Source: Clostridia bacterium (GTDB lineage: Bacteria > Bacillota > Clostridia > UBA1381). From it: a stretch of DNA of 64,000 bases. Both the position numbers and the translations under genes were made by a program. The notes below the pieces were generated by a model. That model was not told the origin of the DNA, did no database searches, and saw only the letters and a list, made by a program, of their open reading frames with translations. The stretch lies in contig CAAEKO010000002.1 of NCBI GenBank assembly GCA_900756545.1, positions 186,001 through 250,000 of the forward strand, given 5' to 3'. Of this stretch, positions 1-9,097 are shown piece after piece (the first letter of the stretch is position 1; each line of letters opens with the position of its first letter).

Positions 1-663
1 ATGACGGGCGCGGAGGAAACGGAGCTTTCGCGGTTTAATCTTTTTGAGGTACAGGAGGACGGCAGGATCACCGATATAGAAGTAAAGCCATATTATCCTA
101 AGTCGGCCTATGCGGGCATGGATATCTGTATCATGGAAAAGGCTTTGTTAGAAAGTATAATTGATGAGGGCGTGGCCAAAGGTGTTCACGACTTTGTAAA
201 GGACATCTTGATTCGGAAGCTGGAAGGTTTGCGGATTTACGGATATTGTTTTGATGGGTATTCAGATAAGATTGACTCTATGAAATCTTATTACCGGAAC
301 TGCATGGGTTTTTTGAATGCGGACATACGGAAGGAATTATTTAATTCGGAACGACCTATTTATACCAAAACCAAAGACCAGCCCCCCACAAGGTATGGTG
401 ACAGCGCTGTTTTAGAAAACTCCTTTATTTCCGATGGGTGTACGATTGACGGCGAGGTACGAGGCTCTATCCTTTCCCGGGGCGTCCGGGTGGACAAGGG
501 AGCTGTGGTGCGTAATTCAATCATCATGCAGGATTCCGTTATTGAAGAAGGCGTAATACTGGATCATGTGGTTTTTGATAAGGAAGTGCACATCACAAAA
601 GGACGGCGACTGATCGGACAGGAAAATTATCCGCTGGCAATTTCAAAGCGGACAAAGATATAA
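1..663 (+). CDS. glgD: GlgD-type glucose-1-phosphate adenylyltransferase subunit, 5' end outside window
   Basis: This is the C-terminal part (220 residues) of the GlgD subunit of ADP-glucose pyrophosphorylase, which in Firmicutes partners GlgC to make ADP-glucose for glycogen. The window starts inside the gene; the family is about 370 residues long, so the N-terminal nucleotidyl-transferase part is mostly missing and the first ATG is not a real start. Residues about 136-200 form hexapeptide-repeat rungs typical of the left-handed beta-helix domain (SFISDGCTIDG, SILSRGVRVDKG, SIIMQDSVIEEG). The gene lies directly upstream of glgA and glgP, which supports the call. GlgC is the alternative, but the spacing and helix sequence fit GlgD better. 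The assignment rests on motif recognition. Confidence 0.88.
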   Translation: MTGAEETELSRFNLFEVQEDGRITDIEVKPYYPKSAYAGMDICIMEKALLESIIDEGVAKGVHDFVKDILIRKLEGLRIYGYCFDGYSDKIDSMKSYYRNCMGFLNADIRKELFNSERPIYTKTKDQPPTRYGDSAVLENSFISDGCTIDGEVRGSILSRGVRVDKGAVVRNSIIMQDSVIEEGVILDHVVFDKEVHITKGRRLIGQENYPLAISKRTKI

Positions 664-742
664 CGAGGCAAGGGAGTTTTATGTCTTATCGAAACACGAT
701 TTTGCGGCAGGAAAGTTTGCAATAAAATCTTGTTATAAAAGC

Positions 743-782
743 AAAGGGCTGTGGGCAAGGCGTGGCCTTGGCACAGCCTTTA
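743..782 (+). terminator. Intrinsic terminator after glgD
   Basis: An inverted repeat pairs AAAGGGCTGTG (743-753) with CACAGCCTTT (772-781), with an inner GCAAGG/CCTTG pairing. It lies 80 bases after the glgD stop and ends in a short T-rich tail. It would separate glgD from the glgA promoter. Confidence 0.6.
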
Positions 783-857
783 TTGGTTAGGAAGAATCGT
801 AAATTTCCAAGCAAATTGAATAAAGTACGAACAAAAAATTAAGCGGCTGTCGTGCCA

Positions 858-938
858 AATCACGATTTATCCAGCACAAAATTGACAAAAGCGTGATTTT
901 GGAGTAGTATGTTATCAGGGATGGAACGCCAAAATCAC
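858..938 (+). promoter_or_regulatory. glgA promoter with three copies of an inverted motif
   Basis: The promoter is TTGACA (882-887), a 17-base spacer and TAGTAT (905-910). It is overlapped by AAATCACG (858-865), GTGATTTTGG (893-902) and CCAAAATCAC (929-938). The second and third copies are perfect 10-base inverted copies flanking the -10 box. The arrangement looks like an operator or a 5' UTR hairpin for glycogen genes; the regulator is unknown. Confidence 0.55.
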
Positions 939-958
939 TGAAAGGAAAGGGATCAGTT

Positions 959-2470
959 ATGAAAGTTTTATATGCGACCTCAGAGGCGGCTCCGTTTGCT
1001 AAAACAGGCGGTCTAGGCGATGTGGCAGGGTCCTTGCCCCCGGCTTTGAAGAAAAAGGGTGTAGACGCCCGGGTGATCATGCCCCTTTACCGGTGTATCC
1101 CGCAGCACTTTAAGGATGAGATGCGGCATGTTACCCATATTTATGTAGATATTGGCTGGCGAACCCAATATTGCGGGATTTTTGAAATGGAGAAGGAAGG
1201 GACAACTTTCTATTTCCTGGATAATGAATTTTACTTCAATGGCGATCAGCCGTATGGATATATCCATCTGGACTGCGAGAAATTTATTTTCTTTTCTAAG
1301 GCGGTACTTTCCGTGCTGCCTACGCTGGATTTCCGGCCGGACGTAATTAACTGTAATGACTGGCAGACAGGCGCGATCCCGGTATTTCTGGACACATTTC
1401 AGGACAATCCCTTTTATCAGGGGATCAAAACAGTCATGACTATCCACAATCTGCGTTTTCAGGGACGCTGGGATTTGGCGAAAATCAAGGATTTTATGGC
1501 GGTAGGCGATTATTATTTCACCAACGATAAGCTGGAATACTATAAAGACGGCAATCTTTTAAAGGGCGGCATGGTCTACGCGAATAAAATCACGACTGTT
1601 TCAGAAAGCTATGCAAAGGAGATCACAACGCAATCCTTTGGCGAAGGCCTTGACGGGCTTTTATGTGCCCGGCAAAATGACCTGACAGGTATTGTAAATG
1701 GGATTTCTTATACAGAATGGAATCCTGAGGATGATTCGAGAATTTATCAGAATTACACGTCTAAGACGGTATTTCAGGATAAAAAGAAAAATAAAACGGC
1801 GCTCCAGCAGGAATTGAATCTGCCGGTGGACGAAAATGTGTTTATGGTCGGGGTTGTGTCCCGGCTGACGGATCAGAAGGGTTTTGATCTGGTTGCGGCG
1901 GCACTTGAACAGATTTGTGCCGGGGGGATACAATTTGTAATTCTTGGTACAGGTGATGAAAAATACGAAAATCTATTCCGGCATTATGCGTGGAAATATC
2001 CGGATAGGGTATCGGCGAATATCTATTTTTCTAACGATCTGTCTCATAAAATCTATGCGGCCTGCGATGCGTTTTTAATGCCGTCGCTGTTTGAGCCCTG
2101 CGGCTTGTCACAGCTAATTAGTATGCATTATGGTACTTTACCCATCGTACGGGAAACCGGCGGCCTGCGGGACACAGTGGTTTCCTATAATGAATATACC
2201 GGCGAGGGTACAGGATTTTCATTCGGGGCATATTCCGCCCATGACATGATGTATGTAATCCGCTACGCAATGGACATTTACTATAACCGGCGGGAGAGCT
2301 GGGAGAATATTATGAAGAATGCTATGGCTGCCGACTATTCCTGGGATGTGTCGGCGGATAAATATATCGCCTTGTACCGGGATATTACCGGGATACAGGA
2401 CGAACTGGCGCCCGAATCCCCGGCGCCGAAGTCGGAGCCCAAGGCAAAGAAAACGGCGAAAAAGAAATGA
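959..2470 (+). CDS. glgA: Glycogen synthase (ADP-glucose, GT5)
   Basis: The protein transfers glucose from ADP-glucose to the growing alpha-1,4-glucan chain. Its 503 residues start with the GT5 substrate motif K15-TGGLGDV. The C-terminal Rossmann half contains SRLTDQKGFDL near residue 300 and PSLFEPCGLSQL near 380, with the family's conserved glutamate. The last 20 or so residues are a Lys/Pro/Ala-rich tail that is not part of the catalytic fold and overlaps nothing else. The start is set by AAGGAAAGGG about 10 bases upstream of the ATG. glgP follows after 32 bases, so the two are probably cotranscribed from the promoter at 882-910. Confidence 0.96.
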   Translation: MKVLYATSEAAPFAKTGGLGDVAGSLPPALKKKGVDARVIMPLYRCIPQHFKDEMRHVTHIYVDIGWRTQYCGIFEMEKEGTTFYFLDNEFYFNGDQPYGYIHLDCEKFIFFSKAVLSVLPTLDFRPDVINCNDWQTGAIPVFLDTFQDNPFYQGIKTVMTIHNLRFQGRWDLAKIKDFMAVGDYYFTNDKLEYYKDGNLLKGGMVYANKITTVSESYAKEITTQSFGEGLDGLLCARQNDLTGIVNGISYTEWNPEDDSRIYQNYTSKTVFQDKKKNKTALQQELNLPVDENVFMVGVVSRLTDQKGFDLVAAALEQICAGGIQFVILGTGDEKYENLFRHYAWKYPDRVSANIYFSNDLSHKIYAACDAFLMPSLFEPCGLSQLISMHYGTLPIVRETGGLRDTVVSYNEYTGEGTGFSFGAYSAHDMMYVIRYAMDIYYNRRESWENIMKNAMAADYSWDVSADKYIALYRDITGIQDELAPESPAPKSEPKAKKTAKKK

Positions 2471-2502
2471 GGAGAATGTTGGACTGGAAGGAGTTTTAAC
2501 CT

Positions 2503-4968
2503 ATGGCGGAGAAAAAAAAATTGAAATTAACACCGACTGAGGAAGCACTGAAGAATGAGATTATAGGAAAAGTTTCCCGGCATTTTGGAAAAGTAATGGA
2601 AGAGGCTACGCCGAATATGATCTATACGGCTTGTGCGCTTACAGCCCGTGATCAAATCATGACAAAATGGGCTGTATCCCACAAACAGGTTAAAGAAGAA
2701 GAGTCGAAAAAGCTTTATTACCTATCCTTTGAATTCCTGATGGGAAGGCTTTTGACCACCAATATATTGAATCTAATGCAAACGGAAGAATATGTCCATG
2801 CTCTGCAGGCATTAGGATATGAGCTCTCTGATGTAGCCGAGCTTGAAAATGACGCAGGACTGGGCAATGGCGGTCTGGGGCGGCTGGCAGCCTGTTTTAT
2901 TGATTCTTTAACCACATTGGATCTGCCGGCTTACGGCTGTACCATACGGTATGAGTATGGTTTGTTTAAGCAGAGAATTGTAGACGGATACCAAATCGAA
3001 ATGCCGGACCCGTGGCTGGAGCATGGGAACGCGTGGGAGATTCCACGGCCGGAAGAAACTGTTGAGGTTAAGTTTGGCGGAAACGTATATACCGACTGGT
3101 ATGATGGCCGGTTCAGCTTCCGTTACGAAAATTCGCATACAGTGCTGGCCATGCCTTATGATGTGCCTCTGGTAGGGTACGGTTCAAAGATTGTCAATAA
3201 GCTTCGGCTTTGGTCTGCAAAATCACCGGATTACATGAATATGAAGGAGTTTAACAGCGGCAACTATGTCCGTGCTGTAGAAGAAAAGCAGCTTGCGGAG
3301 GTAATTTCCAAGGTTTTGTATCCGGAAGATAATCATACTGAAGGTAAAGAACTGCGCTTAAAACAGCAGTATTTCCTGGTATCCGCCACATTACAGTGGA
3401 TATTAAAGGAATTTGAACACCGTTATGGAAACAGATGGGATTTACTGCCCGAAAAGGCGGTTATTCATATTAATGACACACATCCTACCCTGGCGATACC
3501 GGAGCTTCTGCGGCTTTTGCTGGATGAAAAGGGACTCGGCTGGGACGAAGCCTGGCATATTACCACAAAGGTATTTGCCTATACGAACCATACGGTCATG
3601 AGCGAGGCGCTGGAGAAGTGGCCGCTGAATATGTTCAAGCGCGTCCTGCCGCGGATATGGATGATTGTGGATGAAATCAACCGGCGGCTTATGGAGCATT
3701 TACAGTATGTTTATCCTAATGACCCCGGCAAGCACAAATATATGGCGATTGTTTCGGATAATCAGGTATTCATGGCGAATCTATGCCTAGCAACCTGCTT
3801 TGCAGTTAACGGCGTGTCCGGCCTGCATACGAAGATTCTAACCTCCGATATTTTTGCAGATTATTACCGGCTGGATAAAGGGCGTTTCCACGCGATTACC
3901 AACGGGATTACTTTCCGCCGCTGGATATGCAACTGTAATCCGGAGCTGACTGAATTGATTTGCGAAAAGATTGGCCGGGAATGGATCAAGGATTATAAAC
4001 AGCTGGATAAGCTGAAACCGTATGCTAAAGATGCCGAATTCCAGAAGCAATACTACGCGATTAAGCAGAAGAACAAAGAAAACCTCGCGGCATATATTCG
4101 GGAACATAATGGCATTGAGGTAGATCCAAATTCTATTTTTGACGTACAGAGTAAGCGTCTGCATGAATATAAACGGCAGCTCATGAATATACTGCATATT
4201 ATGGCGGAGTACAATAAAATTCTGGAGAATCCGCATTATGAATACACCCCCAAGACTTATATTTTCGGCGCCAAAGCCGCGCCGGGATATGTACGGGCAA
4301 AGCTGATCATCAAGCTGATTAACACGGTTGCGGAAAAGATTAATAATGATCCCAGAACTGAAGGAAAGATCAAAGTGGTGTTCCTGGAAAATTACGGAGT
4401 ATCGATTGCGGAAAAGCTGGTTGTTGCGGCGGATATTTCTGAACAGATTTCAACGGCGGGCAAAGAAGCCTCAGGAACAGGGAACATGAAGTTCATGTTG
4501 AACGGCGCGCTGACTATCGGTACGCTGGACGGGGCCAATGTGGAGATGCTGGAGCAGGTTGGAGAGGATAATATCTTTATATTCGGCTTGAAAGCGGATG
4601 AGGTTGAGGCAAGACTTCGGTATAACAATGGCGCGGAGGTCAAGGATATTTATTCTTCAAATCACAGTCTGCGCAAGGTACTTGACCAGTTGATTGACGG
4701 TTCGCTGAGTCCTGATAATTCCCAGATTTTTCGGGATCTTTACCAGACGCTGTTATTCGGGGATTACGGCTATCCGGATACCTATATGGTTTTGCGTGAT
4801 TTTGAGGAGTATTGCGCGACCCATGAGGAAATGATGCGGCTGTACAGGGATAAGGAAAAATGGTTGGAAAAAGCAATTATGAATACAGCCTGTGCGGGAT
4901 ATTTCTCAAGTGACAGAACGATTGAAGAATATAATGATAAGATTTGGAAGCTGAAGCCGATCAAATAG
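2503..4968 (+). CDS. glgP: Glycogen/maltodextrin phosphorylase (GT35)
   Basis: The enzyme releases glucose-1-phosphate from the non-reducing ends of glycogen using phosphate and pyridoxal phosphate. Its 821 residues match the full family length. The PLP lysine is near residue 663 in SGTGNMKFMLNG, and ENDAGLGNGGLGRLAACF near residue 110 is the classic N-terminal phosphorylase signature. AAGGAG sits 9 bases before the ATG. The gene lies between glgA and a GH13 hydrolase, so synthesis and breakdown of the store are encoded side by side. A terminator follows at 4984. Confidence 0.97.
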   Translation: MAEKKKLKLTPTEEALKNEIIGKVSRHFGKVMEEATPNMIYTACALTARDQIMTKWAVSHKQVKEEESKKLYYLSFEFLMGRLLTTNILNLMQTEEYVHALQALGYELSDVAELENDAGLGNGGLGRLAACFIDSLTTLDLPAYGCTIRYEYGLFKQRIVDGYQIEMPDPWLEHGNAWEIPRPEETVEVKFGGNVYTDWYDGRFSFRYENSHTVLAMPYDVPLVGYGSKIVNKLRLWSAKSPDYMNMKEFNSGNYVRAVEEKQLAEVISKVLYPEDNHTEGKELRLKQQYFLVSATLQWILKEFEHRYGNRWDLLPEKAVIHINDTHPTLAIPELLRLLLDEKGLGWDEAWHITTKVFAYTNHTVMSEALEKWPLNMFKRVLPRIWMIVDEINRRLMEHLQYVYPNDPGKHKYMAIVSDNQVFMANLCLATCFAVNGVSGLHTKILTSDIFADYYRLDKGRFHAITNGITFRRWICNCNPELTELICEKIGREWIKDYKQLDKLKPYAKDAEFQKQYYAIKQKNKENLAAYIREHNGIEVDPNSIFDVQSKRLHEYKRQLMNILHIMAEYNKILENPHYEYTPKTYIFGAKAAPGYVRAKLIIKLINTVAEKINNDPRTEGKIKVVFLENYGVSIAEKLVVAADISEQISTAGKEASGTGNMKFMLNGALTIGTLDGANVEMLEQVGEDNIFIFGLKADEVEARLRYNNGAEVKDIYSSNHSLRKVLDQLIDGSLSPDNSQIFRDLYQTLLFGDYGYPDTYMVLRDFEEYCATHEEMMRLYRDKEKWLEKAIMNTACAGYFSSDRTIEEYNDKIWKLKPIK

Positions 4969-4983
4969 ACTCGATGTGCTTGT

Positions 4984-5030
4984 GCCGCCAAGATCAGCCG
5001 TATCTGTACGGGGGTTTTGGCGGCTTTTAT
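4984..5030 (+). terminator. Intrinsic terminator after glgP
   Basis: GCCGCCAA (4984-4991) pairs with TTGGCGGC (5017-5024) and is followed by a T-rich run. It ends the glgA-glgP unit only 30 bases before the GH13 gene, so read-through may be partial. Confidence 0.7.
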
Positions 5031-5059
5031 TATTAAAAAAATGATAGGATGGTGGAAAT

Positions 5060-6955
5060 GTGGAGGTTGAGCATAATTCTCAAATGTCCATTTACCGGTC
5101 ACCTTTTGGCGCGGTAAAAGCTGGTACAGCGGTAACTCTTCGGCTTGCGGTGCGGGATGCAGGCGCGTTGGATCATGTCCGCGTATGCTTCCGATTTGAA
5201 GAAACGGAACACAGTATGGGTATGGCATATGTATTTACTGTAGCCGGATTGCACTTTTATGAAGCTGAGATTCAAACATCGGACCGTGTCGGCTTATTAT
5301 GGTATTATTTTGCGGTAGATATCCCGGGGACAACAGTCTATTATGGGAATAATACTAAAATGCTGGGCGGCTTGGGTATGGCGGCAGAGGAAGTTCCGGA
5401 AAATTGCTATCAGATTACAGTATATGACGGGAACTATCAAACGCCGGCCTGGTTCCGGGATTCAGTGGTTTATCAGATTTTCCCCGATCGTTTTTATATG
5501 GCAGAACAGGCGCTTTCCGGTGGCCGTACGGATATTATCCGGCGGGCCTGGGGAGATACGCCTTTTTATAAGGCGGAGCAATTCGGCGGTACGTATCTAG
5601 CCAATGACTTCTTCGGCGGTAATTTGCGGGGGATCCAGGAAAAGCTTCCTTATTTAGCGGAGTTAGGTATTAGTGCTCTGTATCTGAACCCTATTTTTAA
5701 GGCTTATTCTAACCATAAATATGATACGGGGGATTACCGGGAGGTTGATCCTGCGTTCGGGACAGTAGAGGATTTCAAAGCTCTATGCGCGGAGGCGGAC
5801 AAATATGGTATACGGGTGATTCTGGATGGGGTATTTAACCATACAGGCAGCGACAGCCGGTATTTTAATAAAGAGGGGCATTATGCAGATGTAGGGGCAT
5901 ACCAATCTAAGGAATCTCCCTACTATACCTGGTTCAAATTCGTGCACTGGCCGGAGGAATATGAAGCTTGGTGGGGAACAGAAACTTTGCCCCAGGTAAA
6001 CGAGGAATCAGAAAGCTTTCAGCGCTTTATCCTTACGGATGAAGACGCGGTGGTAAAAAAATGGCTCCGCGATGGCGCGTCTGGCTGGCGGCTGGATGTT
6101 GTGGATGAATTGCCGGGCTTTTTTGTAAAAAAACTTAGGGAGGAAGTTAAGAAAGAAAAACCAGATGCAGTAATCATCGGCGAAGTTTGGGAGGACGCAT
6201 CGAATAAATGCAGTTATGGAAAACAACGGGAATATTTCTTGGGCAAGGAGTTAGACTCTGTGATGAATTACCCGCTGCGGGGAGCGTTAATTGATTTCGC
6301 TTGCGGCCGCATCGGGGGAGACGGGTTCTCCCGGCGCGTCATGAGTCTGCAGGAGAACTATCCCCCGCCGGCGTTTTATGCCTTGTTGAATATTTTATCC
6401 AGTCATGATGTAGAACGCATTTTAACAGCAGTATCAAACCCGCCTGCGATGGATAAAGACGCCCAGGCAGCCTATCAAATACCTCCCGAACAGTTTTATG
6501 CCGCTGCAGACCGGGCCAAATCCGCTGCGCTTCTGCAAATCCTGTGGCCAGGCGTACCCTGTATTTATTATGGGGATGAAGTGGGAATGCAGGGATTTGC
6601 CGATCCGTTCTGCCGGGGTACATTTCCGTGGGAGAATATCAATTCTGATTTTCTGGATTGGTATAAACGGCTGATAGCCTTGCGGAAGAGTTCGCCGGCA
6701 TTTACCGCAGGCAGCTTTGAAAGCATTTATAGCTTTGGAGCAGGTTATGGTTTTATCCGTATAGCAGGTAAAGAAAAGTATATCGTATTAGTCAATTTTG
6801 GAGCGAATATGCAATGCTTTCGGATAGATGCAGCTAGATTTGGTGTCCAGACTATGCAGAACGTTCTGTGGGATACAGAGCTTTATACAACTGATAATGG
6901 AATCTTTTATATTGATATGCCGCCCGGATGGGCAAAGGTCTTTCAAGTTATGTAA
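5060..6955 (+). CDS. GH13 alpha-glycosidase (neopullulanase/maltogenic amylase type)
   Basis: This is a 631-residue alpha-amylase-family hydrolase, probably acting on maltodextrins or glycogen branches in the cytoplasm since no signal peptide is visible. An N-terminal beta-sandwich of about 125 residues precedes VVYQIFPDRF, the start of the catalytic barrel. Family landmarks follow: DGVFNHTG (region I), GWRLDVVDE with the nucleophile Asp (region II), IIGEVWED with the acid/base Glu (region III) and SSHDVE (region IV). The start is a GTG at 5060 behind AGGATGG. It follows glgP and shares a terminator with the convergent HAD gene. The exact specificity cannot be read from sequence. Confidence 0.9.
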   Translation: MEVEHNSQMSIYRSPFGAVKAGTAVTLRLAVRDAGALDHVRVCFRFEETEHSMGMAYVFTVAGLHFYEAEIQTSDRVGLLWYYFAVDIPGTTVYYGNNTKMLGGLGMAAEEVPENCYQITVYDGNYQTPAWFRDSVVYQIFPDRFYMAEQALSGGRTDIIRRAWGDTPFYKAEQFGGTYLANDFFGGNLRGIQEKLPYLAELGISALYLNPIFKAYSNHKYDTGDYREVDPAFGTVEDFKALCAEADKYGIRVILDGVFNHTGSDSRYFNKEGHYADVGAYQSKESPYYTWFKFVHWPEEYEAWWGTETLPQVNEESESFQRFILTDEDAVVKKWLRDGASGWRLDVVDELPGFFVKKLREEVKKEKPDAVIIGEVWEDASNKCSYGKQREYFLGKELDSVMNYPLRGALIDFACGRIGGDGFSRRVMSLQENYPPPAFYALLNILSSHDVERILTAVSNPPAMDKDAQAAYQIPPEQFYAAADRAKSAALLQILWPGVPCIYYGDEVGMQGFADPFCRGTFPWENINSDFLDWYKRLIALRKSSPAFTAGSFESIYSFGAGYGFIRIAGKEKYIVLVNFGANMQCFRIDAARFGVQTMQNVLWDTELYTTDNGIFYIDMPPGWAKVFQVM

Positions 6956-6981
6956 AAAGGGGCTGCCAGCAGCCCCTTTTA
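6955..6981. terminator. Bidirectional terminator between GH13 and HAD genes
   Basis: AAAAGGGGCT pairs with AGCCCCTTTT across a short GCC-AGC loop, with A and T runs on either side. It overlaps both stop codons and can serve both strands. Confidence 0.85.
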
Positions 6982-7617
6982 TAACAATTCATCCCAGCTA
7001 AGAATATACATATCCGCAGTCGTTTTTAATTCTTCCCACTCGTTATCATTAGAGGGATCTGCCACGGCAGTGGTATACATCCCCGCCTTTTTTGCGCCCT
7101 TGATTCCCAGCAGGATATCTTCGTAAACCATGCATTCTGCCGGCGCAACGCCTAACCGTTCAGCGGCCAGCAGGTATACATCCGGATTACCTTTATTTAC
7201 ACCGACTTCGCTGGAAAGCGCGATAGCGTCAATATAGTCCAGTGCGCCTAAACGTTTTAACGCCCCCCGGCAAAGCGCATCATAGCCGGAGGTGGCAATC
7301 GCGATTTTTATGCCGTTCCCGTGCAGTTTTTGAAGATATCTTTTTGCATAAGGCTTAAAAAGAATGTTATTCATATATTCTTCTTTGGCTAATTCGTTAA
7401 ATTCATCAAAAACTTTATCAACAGAATCCGAGAGCTTAAATATATCCACAATCAGCGGCAGGGATTCTTCAAGCGTCATACTCCGGAATTTTTCCGTCAT
7501 CTCATCAGAAAGGGCAATGCCGCGCCTTTCCAAAAAACGGGCGGTAATGCCGCGCCAAACTCCCATGGAGTCCAGGAGTGTGCCGTCCATATCAAAAATC
7601 GCACCTGAGAAATTCAT
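6979..7617 (-). CDS. HAD-superfamily phosphatase, beta-phosphoglucomutase-like
   Basis: This 212-residue haloacid dehalogenase-fold hydrolase has the catalytic DxD at D9-M-D11 in FDMDGTLLDS, the motif II serine/threonine in IAIATSGYD, and the motif III-IV region KGNPDVYLLAAERLG followed by CMVYEDILLGIKGAKKAG. The helical cap between residues 15 and 90 fits subfamily IA/I3, which holds beta-phosphoglucomutases and sugar-phosphate phosphatases. GAGGTG lies 7 bases before the ATG, and a TTGACA-N18-TATAAT promoter lies just upstream. The neighbouring glycogen genes suggest a sugar phosphate substrate, but that is inference. Confidence 0.88.
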   Translation of the reverse strand: MNFSGAIFDMDGTLLDSMGVWRGITARFLERRGIALSDEMTEKFRSMTLEESLPLIVDIFKLSDSVDKVFDEFNELAKEEYMNNILFKPYAKRYLQKLHGNGIKIAIATSGYDALCRGALKRLGALDYIDAIALSSEVGVNKGNPDVYLLAAERLGVAPAECMVYEDILLGIKGAKKAGMYTTAVADPSNDNEWEELKTTADMYILSWDELL

Positions 7618-7645
7618 AAAGCAACACCTCGTTTTCTTAATCAGG

Positions 7646-7675
7646 ATTATAACATATTATTATATTGTATGTCAA
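7646..7675 (-). promoter_or_regulatory. Promoter of the HAD gene
   Basis: On the minus strand TTGACA (7675-7670) is followed by an 18-base spacer and TATAAT (7651-7646), about 30 bases before the start codon. Confidence 0.7.
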
Positions 7676-7703
7676 TGCCGGCGGTTTAGGTAACTTTCTT
7701 ATA

Positions 7704-7729
7704 AAAAAAGCCGGCGAACCGGCTTTTAT
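7704..7729 (-). terminator. Terminator after superoxide reductase gene
   Basis: AAGCCGG and CCGGCTT flank a TTCG tetraloop on the minus strand, followed by a run of seven Ts. It lies just after the stop codon of the desulfoferrodoxin gene. Confidence 0.85.
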
Positions 7730-7731
7730 AA

Positions 7732-8109
7732 TCAAATATCAGTTTTCCAAAGTCCATGGAGATTACAGTAAGCATATACAGCTTTGGGAGCATCGCCGTC
7801 AGCCAGCGCAAACACAGCTTCCGGTGCGGCGTCAGCCGATAGCTTCTTTAGCTGGCAGCCTTCAGCAGATTCCAGACAGATCCACTGGATAGAGTGTTCC
7901 TCGCTCATAGGATGCGCCGCGGAACCGACAGACACCTGAACCGTATTGCCGCTTTGGGAAATGACGGGTAGATGTTTTTCTCCGGCAGCGTCTGTGGTAT
8001 TAGGAACCAGCTCCATCATAGGCTTGCCGCAGCAGACAGGAGTCACGCCAGAATCATGTACCATCTCTACAACATTCTTACAGGTTTCACATAAATAGAA
8101 TTTTGCCAT
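7732..8109 (-). CDS. dfx: Desulfoferrodoxin (superoxide reductase, 2Fe type)
   Basis: The enzyme reduces superoxide to peroxide without making oxygen, a typical defence of strict anaerobes. In 125 residues it has a desulforedoxin domain with C7-ETC10 and C26-C27, and a superoxide reductase domain whose iron ligands are visible as H46 (EKHLPVI), H66 and H72 (HPMSEEHS), C115 and H118 (CNLHGLW). E44 and K45 of the EKH motif are also present. The start is the ATG at 8109 giving MAKFYLCETC; a longer frame from a GTG at 8136 lacks support. Rubredoxin and rubrerythrin genes elsewhere in the window (51706-52563) could complete the electron path. Confidence 0.95.
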   Translation of the reverse strand: MAKFYLCETCKNVVEMVHDSGVTPVCCGKPMMELVPNTTDAAGEKHLPVISQSGNTVQVSVGSAAHPMSEEHSIQWICLESAEGCQLKKLSADAAPEAVFALADGDAPKAVYAYCNLHGLWKTDI

Positions 8110-8289
8110 ATTTGTATCCGTCGCCTTTCTGCCCACTAATTATATTTCAGAATATACGCAGTTTCTTATCGTGGGCGCATAAGGCGTATAAAGCAAATTA
8201 TGCATATCGCCGTTTCATACCATAAGCGGCGAAAATCTTCAGCGGGTGAATTGAATCCGCTGGAGTTATTTTTGCCATCTGCTTCTATA

Positions 8290-9087
8290 TTATGTATTGT
8301 TCTCGCGAGCATCCATAAAAATCCGGTCCCCTTGATCTGTCGTGATTACCCAGGTGGGGACAAGCTCTGCATTTTTATGGTACGCACTGGATTTAGGCAG
8401 GGCATAGCCAAATTCCAAATCAGTGACTGCGGAAGCGGAGCCGCCTTGTGCCGCATAGTCTACCAGTATGCTGGTAATGTTTTTTAAGGTATTTTTTTCT
8501 GAAAACAGGCTTCGTTTCTGCTCCTGAAACCAGCATCCATCTGCTGAAACAACAGCACCGTTTTCTACCTTTAATGTAATATACCCATTCAGAAAGGGAA
8601 GCCCCGCAAAGCTTTTTCGGTACTCCACTGTCGAGCCGTTAACAGTTCTTTGTGTGTGGGATAGATCAAAGCCTAATTCTTTTAAAAAAGAAGAGGCGGC
8701 TTTAATCGGAGCAGTATTTTTCTGAGCCCGGTTTTCTACAGCGGTAAAGGCGAAGGTATCCCCTTTTAGCATAAGCTGTCCAGCGGGACCAGCATATTTA
8801 CCATCTGTATTCTTTTGAACGGGTCCTCCTAAAATCTTCTCTGCAAAGCTGGTATAGTCCTGGATAATATTCTCGGCGGTTACGGCCGTTACGGCTTTGT
8901 TCCTGCGGGGGATAATGCCGGGATCAATGGATATCCCGTTCTGTGCCATAATTTCCACTGCGGAGCTTACAACCTCATCAGAAATTACGGTAGCTTTGTT
9001 CGTGGCATTTAAGATATTTACCAGCAGAAAAATATTTGTACTTAAAAAGAAGAAAATCAAGATTGTCTTTGCTTTATACCAATTCAT
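8290..9087 (-). CDS. yycI: YycI-like regulator of the WalRK system
   Basis: This membrane-anchored extracytoplasmic protein of 265 residues resembles YycI (WalI), which tunes WalK kinase activity in Firmicutes. It starts MNWYKAKTILIFFFLSTNIF, a short cytoplasmic stretch plus one transmembrane helix, followed by an all-extracellular region. The ATG at 9087 is chosen because TAGGAG lies 7 bases upstream; an in-frame GTG 6 codons earlier would put that site inside the gene. It follows yycH with an 11-base gap. There is no yycJ/walJ after it; about 180 bases later comes dfx. Identification rests on position and topology more than on strong sequence identity. Confidence 0.75.
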   Translation of the reverse strand: MNWYKAKTILIFFFLSTNIFLLVNILNATNKATVISDEVVSSAVEIMAQNGISIDPGIIPRRNKAVTAVTAENIIQDYTSFAEKILGGPVQKNTDGKYAGPAGQLMLKGDTFAFTAVENRAQKNTAPIKAASSFLKELGFDLSHTQRTVNGSTVEYRKSFAGLPFLNGYITLKVENGAVVSADGCWFQEQKRSLFSEKNTLKNITSILVDYAAQGGSASAVTDLEFGYALPKSSAYHKNAELVPTWVITTDQGDRIFMDARENNT

Positions 9088-9097
9088 TTTTTTGCTC

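Noticed and set aside
681..725. A 14-codon ORF (MSYRNTILRQESLQ) with a fair ribosome site after glgD.
   Set aside because: It is tiny, has no recognised family and lies between the glgD stop and its terminator; chance is enough to explain it.
8239..8263. Weak hairpin CAGCGG/CCGCTG after yycI.
   Set aside because: It lacks a clear T run on the minus strand, so I did not list it as a terminator.
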